A stretch of 40,017 bases of DNA from Flavobacteriales bacterium (lineage in GTDB: Bacteria > Bacteroidota > Bacteroidia > Flavobacteriales > TMED113): positions 26,445 to 66,461 of the forward strand of contig PAZG01000003.1 in the NCBI GenBank assembly GCA_002715445.1, written 5' to 3'. Position numbers and translations under genes: made by a program. The notes under the pieces were generated by a model that saw nothing but the letters and a program-made list of their open reading frames with translations, did no database searches and was not told the origin of the DNA. This document shows positions 8,701 through 17,286 of the stretch, piece by piece (the stretch's first letter is position 1; the number at the start of each line of letters is the position of its first letter).

Positions 8701-9465
8701 ATTACCTATACTACATACGATAACATAGATTTTGGAAATGTTAAAGGCTTTTCGTTTGGTTATGATTTAAGAAGAACTAATAATGTGACTTTTAATGCCA
8801 ATTATACACTGCAGTTTGCAGATGGAACAGGTTCATCATCTACAACAGCTGCTGACTTAGTAAATGAGGGTTTTCCAAATTTACGTGTAACTCTCCCATT
8901 AGATTTTGATCAAAGACACAACCTTACTGCTAATATTGACTACAGATATGGTTCAGGAATTAACTATAATGGGCCTACTCTTTTTGGAGGAAAAAAAATT
9001 CTTTCGGATTTTGGTGTTAATCTAATGCTAACTGCAGGTTCAGGAACTCCTTACAGTCAGCAATCTAATGTTACACAAGAAGCACAGTTTGGTATTCCAA
9101 TCAAAACAACTCTTGAAGGTACTGTTAATGGATCAAGAAAACCATGGTCTTTCCGTGCAGATTTAAAAGTTAATAAAAAAGTTAATTTTTCTTTAGGTGA
9201 AATTGCTGGTGATGAGAGAAAACTGTCAATGAATGTATATGTTTGGGTTCAAAATTTACTTAACACAGATAATGTAATTAATGTATACAGATATACTGGA
9301 AATCCAGATGATGATGGATATGTTTCATCTGCTGAGGGTCAACAAGATATATCTCAACAGATAGATCCCGCTGCATTTGTTGATCAGTATGGGGTAAAAG
9401 TTAATAATCCAAATAATTATAGTAGACCAAGAACTATTAGAGTTGGTGTAACAATGAATTTTTAA
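5737..9465 (+). CDS. TonB-dependent receptor with carboxypeptidase-regulatory-like domain
   Basis: A 1242-residue outer-membrane receptor. It has a signal peptide ending ATFSQ and a carboxypeptidase-regulatory-like beta-sandwich at about residues 24-110 (ATLKGRVIDNSTGESIPMAS, DFDGYYTIKPIPPGTYNVRV). The TonB plug follows at about 125-240 (ALNIRGSRSSATDFYVDGVK, GGLPAQYGDATGGIVSVTT). The long barrel has SusC-like C-terminal strands such as LPEKTIDYEVGFTQAL and ends RPRTIRVGVTMNF with the terminal aromatic expected of outer-membrane barrels. No SusD partner follows. Instead the next gene, three bases on, codes for a giant exported protein, and a PorV-like barrel comes after that. The substrate is unknown; the context suggests a role with the exported protein rather than classic SusCD glycan uptake. 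Confidence 0.94.
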   Translation: MYRFISSLLLLFCISISATFSQNATLKGRVIDNSTGESIPMASVALLQDGVIINGTSTDFDGYYTIKPIPPGTYNVRVSFIGYQAQEMDKVVLSPNKISVQNFNLSAGEELQEVVIIESDVPLIDPDKSGSIKTKEQIAALPTRNVQSVAATTAGVFQADSDGALNIRGSRSSATDFYVDGVKITGNVNDILPQDAIDQMTVITGGLPAQYGDATGGIVSVTTRGPSSITRGGLELVSSSLTDPYNYNLLSFNLSGPLWRKKDENRTPILGYLITGEYSFTDDPDPSAVGVPQLKSGILEDIQQNPSEFVGIPNFRDYTTVYSINRAEYLRESDWDIVDVKPNAGEKNLRLQGKLDFSISSDINLTIGGSFSNRKLMVSDVRKYLLNSDANYEYLLDNFNIYGRIQHKLSGNDEGAVLKNVFYTLQADYSKYSEVLHDPRHGENYFAYGYVGKFSPETNYDYSNTPFGWETKDIMVVQENGDTIYETHTGAVLQEYITYDFTPGSDNPNAANFTQQYYDYFHQYLPGLNPSMDHVVFGGGLRNGDDPPYVYSMWYNSGQQNYTFRDIDDIRRRIVGSASADIGNHAIQFGFEYERFERSYYSVYGPELWALGRQLANQHLQNKRYFIDDQLQWQFGEDFLIFSSEYIVSQEQYSTFGQNIREKFNIPDNEWVYIDEYTPDQLSIDMFSADELLDNGNLSVYYFGYDYKGNPVSGQRVSFDEFLNDQDNDGNFTRRISPFEPIYTAGYIQDKFFFDDIVFNVGLRVDRYDANQEVLKDKYSLFPVRTAQEVDPSLNPTVVPDASTGSYSHPSNIGDDFVVYANSINDQNQITGYRDGDNWYDATGLPITDPSVLNLGSGVIPFLQDPDHVSKPNGGMTGEAFEDYTPQISVMPRISFNFPISDQAMFFAHYDILTQRPSSSGRMNPYDYLYIASRSSGIQNPNLLPEKTIDYEVGFTQALTDHSAITISAFYRNLQDMIQATRINYAYPITYTTYDNIDFGNVKGFSFGYDLRRTNNVTFNANYTLQFADGTGSSSTTAADLVNEGFPNLRVTLPLDFDQRHNLTANIDYRYGSGINYNGPTLFGGKKILSDFGVNLMLTAGSGTPYSQQSNVTQEAQFGIPIKTTLEGTVNGSRKPWSFRADLKVNKKVNFSLGEIAGDERKLSMNVYVWVQNLLNTDNVINVYRYTGNPDDDGYVSSAEGQQDISQQIDPAAFVDQYGVKVNNPNNYSRPRTIRVGVTMNF

Positions 9466-9468
9466 TTT

Positions 9469-12400
9469 ATGATTCTTATGTATAGAAAAAATATATATTT
9501 TTTAGTAGCAATATTTTCTCTTTTTATTTTTCAGAGTACGATTGCAAAAGATAATGTCCCTAATCCTAATAATAATAGTGATAATGGTTTAAGGGTTGTT
9601 GCTGCAGGTTGCTTACCTGCCACATCATCTACTGAACTCAATATTAATAATGTTCGAACATTAATTTTAGGAGGTGGTGATATGTGGTGGGATTTAAATA
9701 ATGCTGTTTATGAGATTCCTCAAGGAAGTAATAAACATTCAATGTTTGCAGGAGCTTTATGGATAGGTGGATTGGATGATCAAGATAATTTAAAAGTTGC
9801 TGCCATGACTTACAGGCAGGATGGAAATGATTTTTGGCCCGGCCCATTAAATGGCGATCAAATGAGTAACGAGTATGGATCAGTTTCTGCTTCTACATGT
9901 GCAGAATTTGATAAACATTATAAAATTACAAGACAAGAGGTTGAAGATTATGTAGCTTATACAAATTGTCTTTCTGATCCTGAATGTGATATGTCAACTT
10001 ACGCAGATTATGTTCAACCCTCTATTATTAGTGATTGGCCTGCTTCAAGAATTGATGTTGATGGGACATATGATTATTTAGCTCCTTACGTAGATGTTAA
10101 CGGAGATGGAGATTATACAGTAGGATTAGATTATCCAGGCTATGATTTAGAAGGGGTAGCAGATTGTAAAACTGATGATGTGCTTTTTGGTGATCAAACT
10201 CTGTGGTGGGTTTTTAATGATAATGGAAACATTCATACAGAATCTGGATCAGAATCTGCTATTGGATTAGAAGTTCAAGCCCAGGCATTTGGCTTTGCTA
10301 CGAATGATGAAATAAATAATATGACTTTTTATAGTTATAAAATTATTAATAGATCAACAGAAACCCTTAATGAAACTTATTTTGGTCAGTGGGTTGATCC
10401 AGATTTAGGTAATTATCAAGATGATTATGTTGGTTGTGATGTAGAATTAGGATTAGGTTATTGTTATAATGGTGATGCAGATGATGATGGAGCTTATGGT
10501 TACAATAATGATTCTGACGATCCTCCACCTGCGATTGGAGTTGATTTTTTCAGAGGACCCCTTGCTGACACGGGAGATCAGTTAGATAACGATATGGATG
10601 GTCAAATTGATGAACCGGGAGAGCAGATAATTATGTCAAAGTTTGTTTATTATAACAATGATTTTTCGGATCATGGTAATCCCGAGGATGCTATCCATTA
10701 TTATAATTATTTAAAAGGTATATGGAAAGATGGAAATCCTATGACTTATGGTGGTACTGGTTGGGAGTCTGGTAATCCTGAATGTAACTTTATGTTTCCT
10801 GGAGATACTGACCCTGATTTTAATGATGTTTGGACAGAAATCACAGCAGGAAATGATCCAGCAGATAGACGTTTTTTACAATCGGCTGGTCCTTTTACAT
10901 TAGAACCAGGTGCTGTAAACTATATAACAATTGGTGTTGTTTGGGCACGTGCTTCTGAAGGAGATAATTTTGCTTCCGTTGAAAAAATGAAGTTAGCTGA
11001 TAGAAAAGCTCAAACTTTATTTGATATTTGTTTTGAAGTAATTGATGGACCAAGTGCACCTGATGCTCAAATTGTTGAACTTGATGAAGAAATTATTATT
11101 AATTTAACTTACTCAGAAAATTCAAATAATTTTGCTGGTTCCTATGCGGAAGAAGATCCTTTTATTTCAGATGTTTTAGCTGATTTAGACGGAGATGGTC
11201 AGTTTGAAGATATACCTATTGATAGAACTTATAAATTTGAAGGATACCAAGTATTTCAGTTAAAAGATCAGTATGTTTCTGTTACAGATTTATATGATCC
11301 AAATAAAGCATATATGATTTATCAATGCGATATTGAGAACTATAGAGGTACAAATATAGATGGTTCTCCAACTTCTACATTTGAACCAGGTGAAAATCCA
11401 AATCCGATATCAGATTTAGTAAACTATAATTTAGATGAATCCGTAGGTCCCGGAATTTTTGTCCCTCAAAATATGACTTTAGGTGCAGGTAATGAAGGAG
11501 TATTTCATTCAATTCGAGTAACTGAGGATAAATTTGCTACAGGAAATACTGATCTAGTAAATAATAAACCTTATTATTTTACGGTAATTGCTTATGCTCA
11601 CAACGAATATATTGAATACGCTGCTGATGTTCCGTTTAATAGCCTAGATCCTTATGCTCCAAGTTCATTAGGTCAGAAAAAACCTTATTTAGCAGGTAGA
11701 AAAAATATCAGAACTTATACTGCAATCCCTCATAAAGTAGAGGCAAGCGGAAGTTTAGTTAACTCAGATTATGGAACTCGACCGTCTATAATTGGTGTTG
11801 CTGGAAGTGGAAATGGAGGTTTTAATTTAAGTATTACTGAAGAATGTAAACAAGAAATTGTTGAGAATTACTCTGTTAACGAAATACATTATGAAAAAGA
11901 TCGAGGTCCAGTTGATATTTCTGTGATAGATCCCTTGTCTGTTCCCTTGGGAGATTTTGTTTTTGAGATGCGAGATCCAATAATCAACGAAGAAGGTTTT
12001 GTTACTGATACAAGATGGGCTTTAATGCAAATTGATGGTACTGATACAATTGTTGTTGAATCTTCGAACACAATGCTTGAACAGGTTCAACAAGTTATTC
12101 CGGAGTGGGGCTTAGCTGTTAATTTACAGCCAATATTTTCACCTGCATCGGAAAGAGTGACAAATAAAGGTTTTATTGACATAGAATTTAGCTTTTCTGG
12201 ATTGGAGGATTTAGAACAATCTGATATATTAACTCAGATTAATCAGGAAAGTCCGTTTGTTCCTTTTGAAGACTTCGATGGTTTCCCCCAGTATTTTGCT
12301 TTAACTGGTGCCTTTGATTGGATAAGATCTGGAACACAGTCTTTTTCAGCTGATGACCCAGTTCTTTCTCAATATAGCATATTTAATGATATAGGGGCAC

Positions 12401-13629
12401 CAGATTCCCCTGAAGATAAAGATGCTGTTTATGAAGTTTTAACATCAGGCCTTATTGCGCCATACAAGTTAGTTTCAAGTGATTATAGACACGAATACGA
12501 AGCAAACGACTTCACTTTTAGAGATACTGTTGGTTGTGGTCCGGCTTTTAAAGATTTTAGAAGTGATTGCTCTCTTGATAGTCTAAATAATGTAGATATT
12601 ATTTTCACTTCTGATAAATCTCTTTGGACTAGGGTTCCTATTCTTGAGATGGCTGAGGGTATAATTGAAAATGACGGTACTTTAACTCCAGCGGGGTTAG
12701 GTGACGCTGAAAAGTGGGATATAAGAACTAGTAATTCTGTGGATAAAAATGGACAGGATGATGGTTCAGGAACTGGATGGGGTTGGTTTCCTGGTTATGC
12801 AATTGATGTTTCAAAAGGAATAAGGTTAGATTTAATGTTTTCTGAAGATTCTTCTTTCCCAGAACAAAATGGAGCAGATATGCAATTTAATCCAACCAAT
12901 ATAGTAGCTGAATCAATAAATCTGAATGACATTAGTTCTGGAATAGCTGATTGGTCCTTATTTTCTGATGTTAGTGGAGATGATATTTCACTTGGTGGTA
13001 AACACTGGATTTATGTTTTAAACACTCCTTATCAAGGTGATGATGAAACTTTAAATACTAATTATGATTTGTTTGAAAATTGGCACTTAGCTTCTAGAAA
13101 AAAGAAACTAATTCCTAAGATTACATGGGTAATGCCTGCCATGGGTAATTTCTCAAATAATCCACAAGAATGGACTGAATACGGTGTTAGTTTAAGAGTT
13201 ACTGAACCTTATGGTGTTAGAAATTCTGATGAGAATAATGGAGTTTCCAAATATAGATTTAACACATCTGACATCCTAACTGTTTTAAATGATGAGGCAA
13301 CTCAAAAGGAAGGTCTTGACATGGTCAACATTGTTCCTAATCCTTATTATGGGGTTTCTGGGTACGAAACTGGTCAAGTAGATAACAGAGTTAAAATAAT
13401 TAATTTACCTAAGAAATGTACGATTTCCATCTACTCTATAAATGGTTTATTAATTAGGCAAATAAAGAAAGATGCTGAAACTACTGAGTACGAATGGGAT
13501 CTTAAAAATAGATTTGGCATCCCTGTTGCTTCTGGAGTTTATATAATTCATATAGACGCCCCAGGAATTGGTGAAAAAGTTATTAAATGGTTTGGATCAA
13601 TGAGACCTATTGATTTAGATTCTTTTTAA
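9469..13629 (+). CDS. Giant exported protein with T9SS-type C-terminal domain
   Basis: A 1386-residue secreted protein (1383 if the ATG at 9478 is used, which gives MYRKN, much like the MYRF start of the gene before it). A signal peptide ends near TIAKD. The N-terminal region has GGGDMWWDLNNAVYEIP, HSMFAGALWIGGLD (around 90-103) and DFWPGPL, which I associate with large T9SS-exported Bacteroidota proteins of unknown function. Four Asp/Asn-rich loops resemble calcium-binding repeats: DVNGDGDY near 208, GDADDDGAYG near 334, DNDMDGQIDE near 373 and DLDGDGQFED near 573. From about residue 1284 a T9SS/FlgD-like domain starts (VPNPYYG, TISIYSINGLLIRQI, GIPVASGVYIIHI), followed by an unusual tail ending in MRPIDLDSF. 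Probably routed through SecA and then the T9SS. No enzymatic motif recognised. Confidence 0.85.
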   Translation: MILMYRKNIYFLVAIFSLFIFQSTIAKDNVPNPNNNSDNGLRVVAAGCLPATSSTELNINNVRTLILGGGDMWWDLNNAVYEIPQGSNKHSMFAGALWIGGLDDQDNLKVAAMTYRQDGNDFWPGPLNGDQMSNEYGSVSASTCAEFDKHYKITRQEVEDYVAYTNCLSDPECDMSTYADYVQPSIISDWPASRIDVDGTYDYLAPYVDVNGDGDYTVGLDYPGYDLEGVADCKTDDVLFGDQTLWWVFNDNGNIHTESGSESAIGLEVQAQAFGFATNDEINNMTFYSYKIINRSTETLNETYFGQWVDPDLGNYQDDYVGCDVELGLGYCYNGDADDDGAYGYNNDSDDPPPAIGVDFFRGPLADTGDQLDNDMDGQIDEPGEQIIMSKFVYYNNDFSDHGNPEDAIHYYNYLKGIWKDGNPMTYGGTGWESGNPECNFMFPGDTDPDFNDVWTEITAGNDPADRRFLQSAGPFTLEPGAVNYITIGVVWARASEGDNFASVEKMKLADRKAQTLFDICFEVIDGPSAPDAQIVELDEEIIINLTYSENSNNFAGSYAEEDPFISDVLADLDGDGQFEDIPIDRTYKFEGYQVFQLKDQYVSVTDLYDPNKAYMIYQCDIENYRGTNIDGSPTSTFEPGENPNPISDLVNYNLDESVGPGIFVPQNMTLGAGNEGVFHSIRVTEDKFATGNTDLVNNKPYYFTVIAYAHNEYIEYAADVPFNSLDPYAPSSLGQKKPYLAGRKNIRTYTAIPHKVEASGSLVNSDYGTRPSIIGVAGSGNGGFNLSITEECKQEIVENYSVNEIHYEKDRGPVDISVIDPLSVPLGDFVFEMRDPIINEEGFVTDTRWALMQIDGTDTIVVESSNTMLEQVQQVIPEWGLAVNLQPIFSPASERVTNKGFIDIEFSFSGLEDLEQSDILTQINQESPFVPFEDFDGFPQYFALTGAFDWIRSGTQSFSADDPVLSQYSIFNDIGAPDSPEDKDAVYEVLTSGLIAPYKLVSSDYRHEYEANDFTFRDTVGCGPAFKDFRSDCSLDSLNNVDIIFTSDKSLWTRVPILEMAEGIIENDGTLTPAGLGDAEKWDIRTSNSVDKNGQDDGSGTGWGWFPGYAIDVSKGIRLDLMFSEDSSFPEQNGADMQFNPTNIVAESINLNDISSGIADWSLFSDVSGDDISLGGKHWIYVLNTPYQGDDETLNTNYDLFENWHLASRKKKLIPKITWVMPAMGNFSNNPQEWTEYGVSLRVTEPYGVRNSDENNGVSKYRFNTSDILTVLNDEATQKEGLDMVNIVPNPYYGVSGYETGQVDNRVKIINLPKKCTISIYSINGLLIRQIKKDAETTEYEWDLKNRFGIPVASGVYIIHIDAPGIGEKVIKWFGSMRPIDLDSF

Positions 13630-13658
13630 ATAAATATTGATTTGTAAAAAATAAATAT

Positions 13659-14711
13659 ATGAGCAAAATAAATAAAATATTAGGGTTAATTAGTTTAATA
13701 TTTTTGTTAGTATTTCCTTTTCAATTGCATTCCCAAGAGGGTGAGGAAAGAGTTGGTCAAGCAGGAGCATTTGAATTATTAATAAACCCATGGGCTAGAA
13801 GTTCAGGTTTGTCTGGTGCTAATACAGCCTCGGTTAGAGGAATAGAATCAGTTTATTTAAATGTAGCTGGTTTAACTGGTACAGATAAAACAGAAATTAT
13901 GTTTTCAAGCGCGGCTTGGTTTGGTGATATTTCTATTAATAGTTTTGGTGTTGCTCAAAAAGTAGGAGATACAGGAGTTATGGGAATATCTTTCATGTCA
14001 TTAGATTTTGGAGATATTATGATTACTACAGAAGAAAACCCAAATGGTGGTGTTGGAACTTATTCACCACAATTTATGAATTTAGCCCTTTCTTATGCTA
14101 AAAAATTTACAAATAGAATTTCAGGTGGTTTTACTGTCAAATTGATTTCTGAATCCGTATCAAATTTATCAGCTAATGGTTTTGCGTTTGATACTGGAAT
14201 ACATTACGAGACAGGTTCTAGAAATCAAGCGAAATTTGGAATTACTTTAAAAAATATTGGCCCTGGAATGGCGTTTAATGGAGATGGAGATGATGTTACT
14301 CTAAACGGATCAAATGGTTATGATCAAACATATGAAATTCGTTCTGCAGAATTTGATTTACCTTCTTTATTAAATATTGGAGGATCATATGATTTTCTTT
14401 TTTCTACTGACCATAGGTTAACTGTTTCTGGTAATTTTACTTCTAATTCTTTCTCTAAAGATCAGATACTATTTGGTACAGAATATGGTTATAAAACTTT
14501 TTTGATGTTAAGAATGGGATATTCATATGAAAAAGGAATTTTTAATGACTTTGATAACGGAAGAACAACTGCCTTTACAGGATTTTCCACGGGTTTTTCA
14601 TTTGAAATACCTGTTTCAGAAAATGGGTCAAGTTTTGGTTTAGACTATTCATTTAGACCAGCCAGTCCCCTTAGCTCTGTACACACTATAGGTGCTCGTA
14701 TAGACTTATAA
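13659..14711 (+). CDS. PorV/PorQ-family outer-membrane beta-barrel protein
   Basis: A 350-residue protein with a signal peptide ending LHSQ. The mature start (GQAGAFELLINPWARSSGLSGANTASVRGIESVYLNVAGL) is the typical opening of PorV/PorQ (UPF0164-like) barrels, and amphipathic strands run to a terminal IGARIDL. True PorV is coded separately at 33328, so this is a paralogue. PorV carries C-terminal-domain cargo from the T9SS translocon to the PorU sortase. By analogy this protein may handle the large exported protein coded just upstream, 29 bases away. That role is inference from gene order; the family assignment is from visible motifs. Confidence 0.85.
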   Translation: MSKINKILGLISLIFLLVFPFQLHSQEGEERVGQAGAFELLINPWARSSGLSGANTASVRGIESVYLNVAGLTGTDKTEIMFSSAAWFGDISINSFGVAQKVGDTGVMGISFMSLDFGDIMITTEENPNGGVGTYSPQFMNLALSYAKKFTNRISGGFTVKLISESVSNLSANGFAFDTGIHYETGSRNQAKFGITLKNIGPGMAFNGDGDDVTLNGSNGYDQTYEIRSAEFDLPSLLNIGGSYDFLFSTDHRLTVSGNFTSNSFSKDQILFGTEYGYKTFLMLRMGYSYEKGIFNDFDNGRTTAFTGFSTGFSFEIPVSENGSSFGLDYSFRPASPLSSVHTIGARIDL

Positions 14712-14743
14712 AATAAATTACAAAATTTAGAGTTAAACATTAT

Positions 14744-15220
14744 ATGGCTAAAATATCTTATTACAGTCAAGAAGCATATGATAATCTAAAAAAAGATTTG
14801 GATAATCTTAAAAATGTGGAACGACCTAATATTTCAAATGAAATTGCTCAAGCTAGAGACAAAGGGGATTTATCTGAAAATGCGGAGTATGATGCAGCTA
14901 AAGAAGCCCAAGGTCTATTAGAAATGAAAATAGCTGATTTAGAAGAAAAATTGTTATATGCTAGGGTAATTGATACATCAAAACTTGATACGGATAAAGT
15001 TTTATTGTACTCAACTGTTACAATAAAAAATGTTAGCACTGGCTCTATTTTAACGTACACTTTGGTTTCTGACACTGAAGCTGATTTATCAAATAATAAA
15101 ATATCTGCAAACTCACCCATAGGAAAGGCTTTATTAGCGAAAAAAGTATCAGATACTGTAAATGTTACTGTCCCATCTGGTGAAATTTCTTTTGAAGTTT
15201 TAGATATTACTAGACAATGA
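14744..15220 (+). CDS. greA: Transcription elongation factor GreA
   Basis: At 158 residues the protein is the standard length of GreA, which rescues backtracked RNA polymerase by stimulating cleavage of the nascent transcript. The coiled-coil N-terminal domain carries the signature ARDKGDLSENAEYDAAKEAQ at about residues 36-55, including the acidic tip residues. The C-terminal FKBP-like domain has NSPIGKALLAKKVSDTV, ending in IsFEVLDI-type strands. It starts 32 bases after the PorV-like gene and overlaps the HIT gene by four bases (ATGA), so greA and HIT are translationally coupled. Confidence 0.97.
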   Translation: MAKISYYSQEAYDNLKKDLDNLKNVERPNISNEIAQARDKGDLSENAEYDAAKEAQGLLEMKIADLEEKLLYARVIDTSKLDTDKVLLYSTVTIKNVSTGSILTYTLVSDTEADLSNNKISANSPIGKALLAKKVSDTVNVTVPSGEISFEVLDITRQ

Positions 15221-15609
15221 GCAGTGTTTTTACAAAAATAATTAATAAAGAGTTACCTGCCTACATAGTTTCTGAAGACTCGGAAAACATTGCTTTTTTA
15301 GATATTTCTCCAGTCAAAAAAGGTCATGTATTAGTTGTGCCAAAATTAGAAGTTGATAATATTTTTGAATTGCCGTCAGAAAATTACCTTTCTTTGTTTT
15401 TATTTGCAAAAAAAGTGTCCAAGGGGATTGTCAAAGTAATCCCGTGTAATAGAATTGGAGTTTCTGTAATTGGCTTAGAAGTTCCTCACGCACATATTCA
15501 TTTGATACCCATTAACAAATTAGATGATATTAATTTTAACAATAGAATTAATATGAATTCAGATGAGTTGCATCATTTATCTCAAAAAATTTCTGAGCAA
15601 ATTAATTAA
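15217..15609 (+). CDS. HIT-family nucleotide-binding hydrolase
   Basis: A 130-residue histidine-triad protein. Family hallmarks are FTKIINKELPAYIV at the N-terminus, FLDISPVKKGHVLVVPK in the middle, and the triad PHAHIHLIP with histidines at 91, 93 and 95; the middle one is the expected nucleophile. HIT proteins hydrolyse nucleoside phosphoramidates, dinucleotides or aminoacyl-adenylates; the substrate here cannot be told. The start overlaps the greA stop (ATGA), and the 3' end overlaps the convergent ruvC gene by eight bases. Confidence 0.95.
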   Translation: MSSVFTKIINKELPAYIVSEDSENIAFLDISPVKKGHVLVVPKLEVDNIFELPSENYLSLFLFAKKVSKGIVKVIPCNRIGVSVIGLEVPHAHIHLIPINKLDDINFNNRINMNSDELHHLSQKISEQIN

Positions 15610-16159
15610 TTCTATCTGGGTTATCTTTAATAAAATCTGTCCAATTGGTTTTTTTCGCCTTCTTATTTAATATATCATTTTGTAATGCATGGCAAACAGC
15701 AACTGCTAAACCATCTGTTGAATCATATTCTTTGGGTTTAATTTTGATGTTTAGCATGTACATTAGCATAGTTGCTACTTGTTCTTTTGACGCTTGACCT
15801 CTCCCAGTTACAGCCATTTTAATTTTTTTTGGTGCGTATTCATAAACCGGAATATCGTAGTTAGCAGATGCAACAATTGCCACTCCTTGAGCTCTACCAA
15901 GTTTCAGCATAGACTGAATATTTCTTCCATAAAATGGAGCTTCTACAGCAACTTCACTGGGTTTATGTTTCCTAATCAATAAAGATATACATTCATAAAT
16001 ATGTTTCAATTTTATACTAGGTTCTTTTATTTTATCTATTCGTAAAATATCTAATTCAATTAGGTTTATTTTATTATCAAATACTTCTATTAACCCATAT
16101 CCCAATATATTTGTGCCTGGATCAATACCTAATATCTTTTTTTTCTTTAACAATTTCAC
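15602..16159 (-). CDS. ruvC: Crossover junction endodeoxyribonuclease RuvC
   Basis: RuvC cuts Holliday junctions in recombinational repair together with RuvAB. The 185-residue protein has the RNase H-like fold with the four catalytic acids in the expected order and spacing: D13 (LGIDPGT), E73 (VEAPFYGRN), D146 and D149 (YDSTDGLAVAVCHA). The start codon is GTG at 16159; no ATG lies between it and the first conserved strand. Its 3' end overlaps the HIT gene by eight bases on the opposite strand. It is divergent from the permease gene, with 53 bases between the starts. Confidence 0.97.
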   Translation of the reverse strand: MKLLKKKKILGIDPGTNILGYGLIEVFDNKINLIELDILRIDKIKEPSIKLKHIYECISLLIRKHKPSEVAVEAPFYGRNIQSMLKLGRAQGVAIVASANYDIPVYEYAPKKIKMAVTGRGQASKEQVATMLMYMLNIKIKPKEYDSTDGLAVAVCHALQNDILNKKAKKTNWTDFIKDNPDRIN

Positions 16160-16212
16160 TAATTATAAGTTGTATCTTTATTATGATATTTTACAATATA
16201 ATTCATTATTTA

Positions 16213-17286
16213 ATGAATAACATAAAAAAAGTTATATTTAATCCACTGGGATTCTTAAGTTCCCTAGTGATAGTTACTTTTACATTCCTATCAGTTTTTG
16301 CATATCATATAATTCCTGATTCAACTTATATGGCCAATGATCAGCATTTGTCTTTAATTAACAAAAAACCCGGTTTTAAAGTCGATTTTATTCATAAAAA
16401 AAAACGATTAAAACTTAATGCAAGTAAAAAAAACTTTTTTCAGAAATTTTATTTGGGTAAAGAAAATAATTTTATGAGAGTACCTATAAGTAAATATTTT
16501 TTTAAAAATGACACTATTTATTATAAAGAATATGGACTTGAAACTTTTGAAAAATACGAAGAATTACATATCAACGATCTAGTTAAAAATAAAGATAATT
16601 TTATTCATAGCTCGAATTATATTTTTGGTACCGATTCAAAAGGAAGAGATTATTTTAGTAGAATTGTATTAGGATCTAGAGTGTCATTATCAGTAGGGTT
16701 AATATCAGTACTTATTTCGTTGCTTATTGGACTAACTTTAGGATTAGTATCAGGATATTATGGTGGACGTGTTGATTTATTTATACAATGGTTAATTAAT
16801 GTTTTTTGGTCTATCCCAACTTTATTATTAGTTATTTCAATCAGCATAGCTCTTGGAGCAGGTTTTTGGCAAGTATTTATTGCAATAGGTTTGACAATGT
16901 GGGTTGAGGTAGCTCGTGTTACTAGAGGCGAAGTTTTGAAATTACGTGAGCTTGCGTATATAAAGGCGATAAAGTCAATAGGTTTTAATGATTATAAAAT
17001 TATAGTTAAGCATATACTTCCAAATATTTTAAATCCAATTATTGTTATATCAACTGCTAATTTTGCTACTGCAATATTATTAGAAGCAGGTTTGAGTTTT
17101 TTAGGATTAGGAATACAGCCCCCTGTACCATCTTGGGGAATGATGATTAAAAATCACTATTTATATATTCTTATTGATGACCCTTATTTAGCTATTTTAC
17201 CGGGATTCTGTATAGTTATTTTAGTACTGTCTTTTATGTCTTTAGGAAATGTATTAAGAGATGTGAAAGATATTAAATTAAGATAA
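16213..17286 (+). CDS. OppC/DppC-type ABC transporter permease
   Basis: A 357-residue inner-membrane permease of the peptide/nickel ABC class. A first membrane helix is followed by a long external loop, then the diagnostic GTDSKGRDYFSRIVLGSRVS and four or five further helices. The cytoplasmic EAA loop is visible (VARVTRGEVLKLRELAYIKA, then IVKHILPNILNPI), as is the LEAGLSFLGLGIQPP motif. I use the ATG at 16213; a longer frame from a TTG at 16111 would run 49 bases into ruvC and adds a segment without family resemblance. No OppB, ATPase or binding-protein gene lies alongside, so its partners are elsewhere. Its 3' end overlaps the convergent transporter gene by 14 bases. Confidence 0.92.
   Translation: MNNIKKVIFNPLGFLSSLVIVTFTFLSVFAYHIIPDSTYMANDQHLSLINKKPGFKVDFIHKKKRLKLNASKKNFFQKFYLGKENNFMRVPISKYFFKNDTIYYKEYGLETFEKYEELHINDLVKNKDNFIHSSNYIFGTDSKGRDYFSRIVLGSRVSLSVGLISVLISLLIGLTLGLVSGYYGGRVDLFIQWLINVFWSIPTLLLVISISIALGAGFWQVFIAIGLTMWVEVARVTRGEVLKLRELAYIKAIKSIGFNDYKIIVKHILPNILNPIIVISTANFATAILLEAGLSFLGLGIQPPVPSWGMMIKNHYLYILIDDPYLAILPGFCIVILVLSFMSLGNVLRDVKDIKLR

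Noticed and set aside
16111-16212. Upstream TTG start of the OppC-like permease
   Set aside because: It would run into ruvC and adds hydrophobic residues unlike the family; the ATG at 16213 gives a normal N-terminus.
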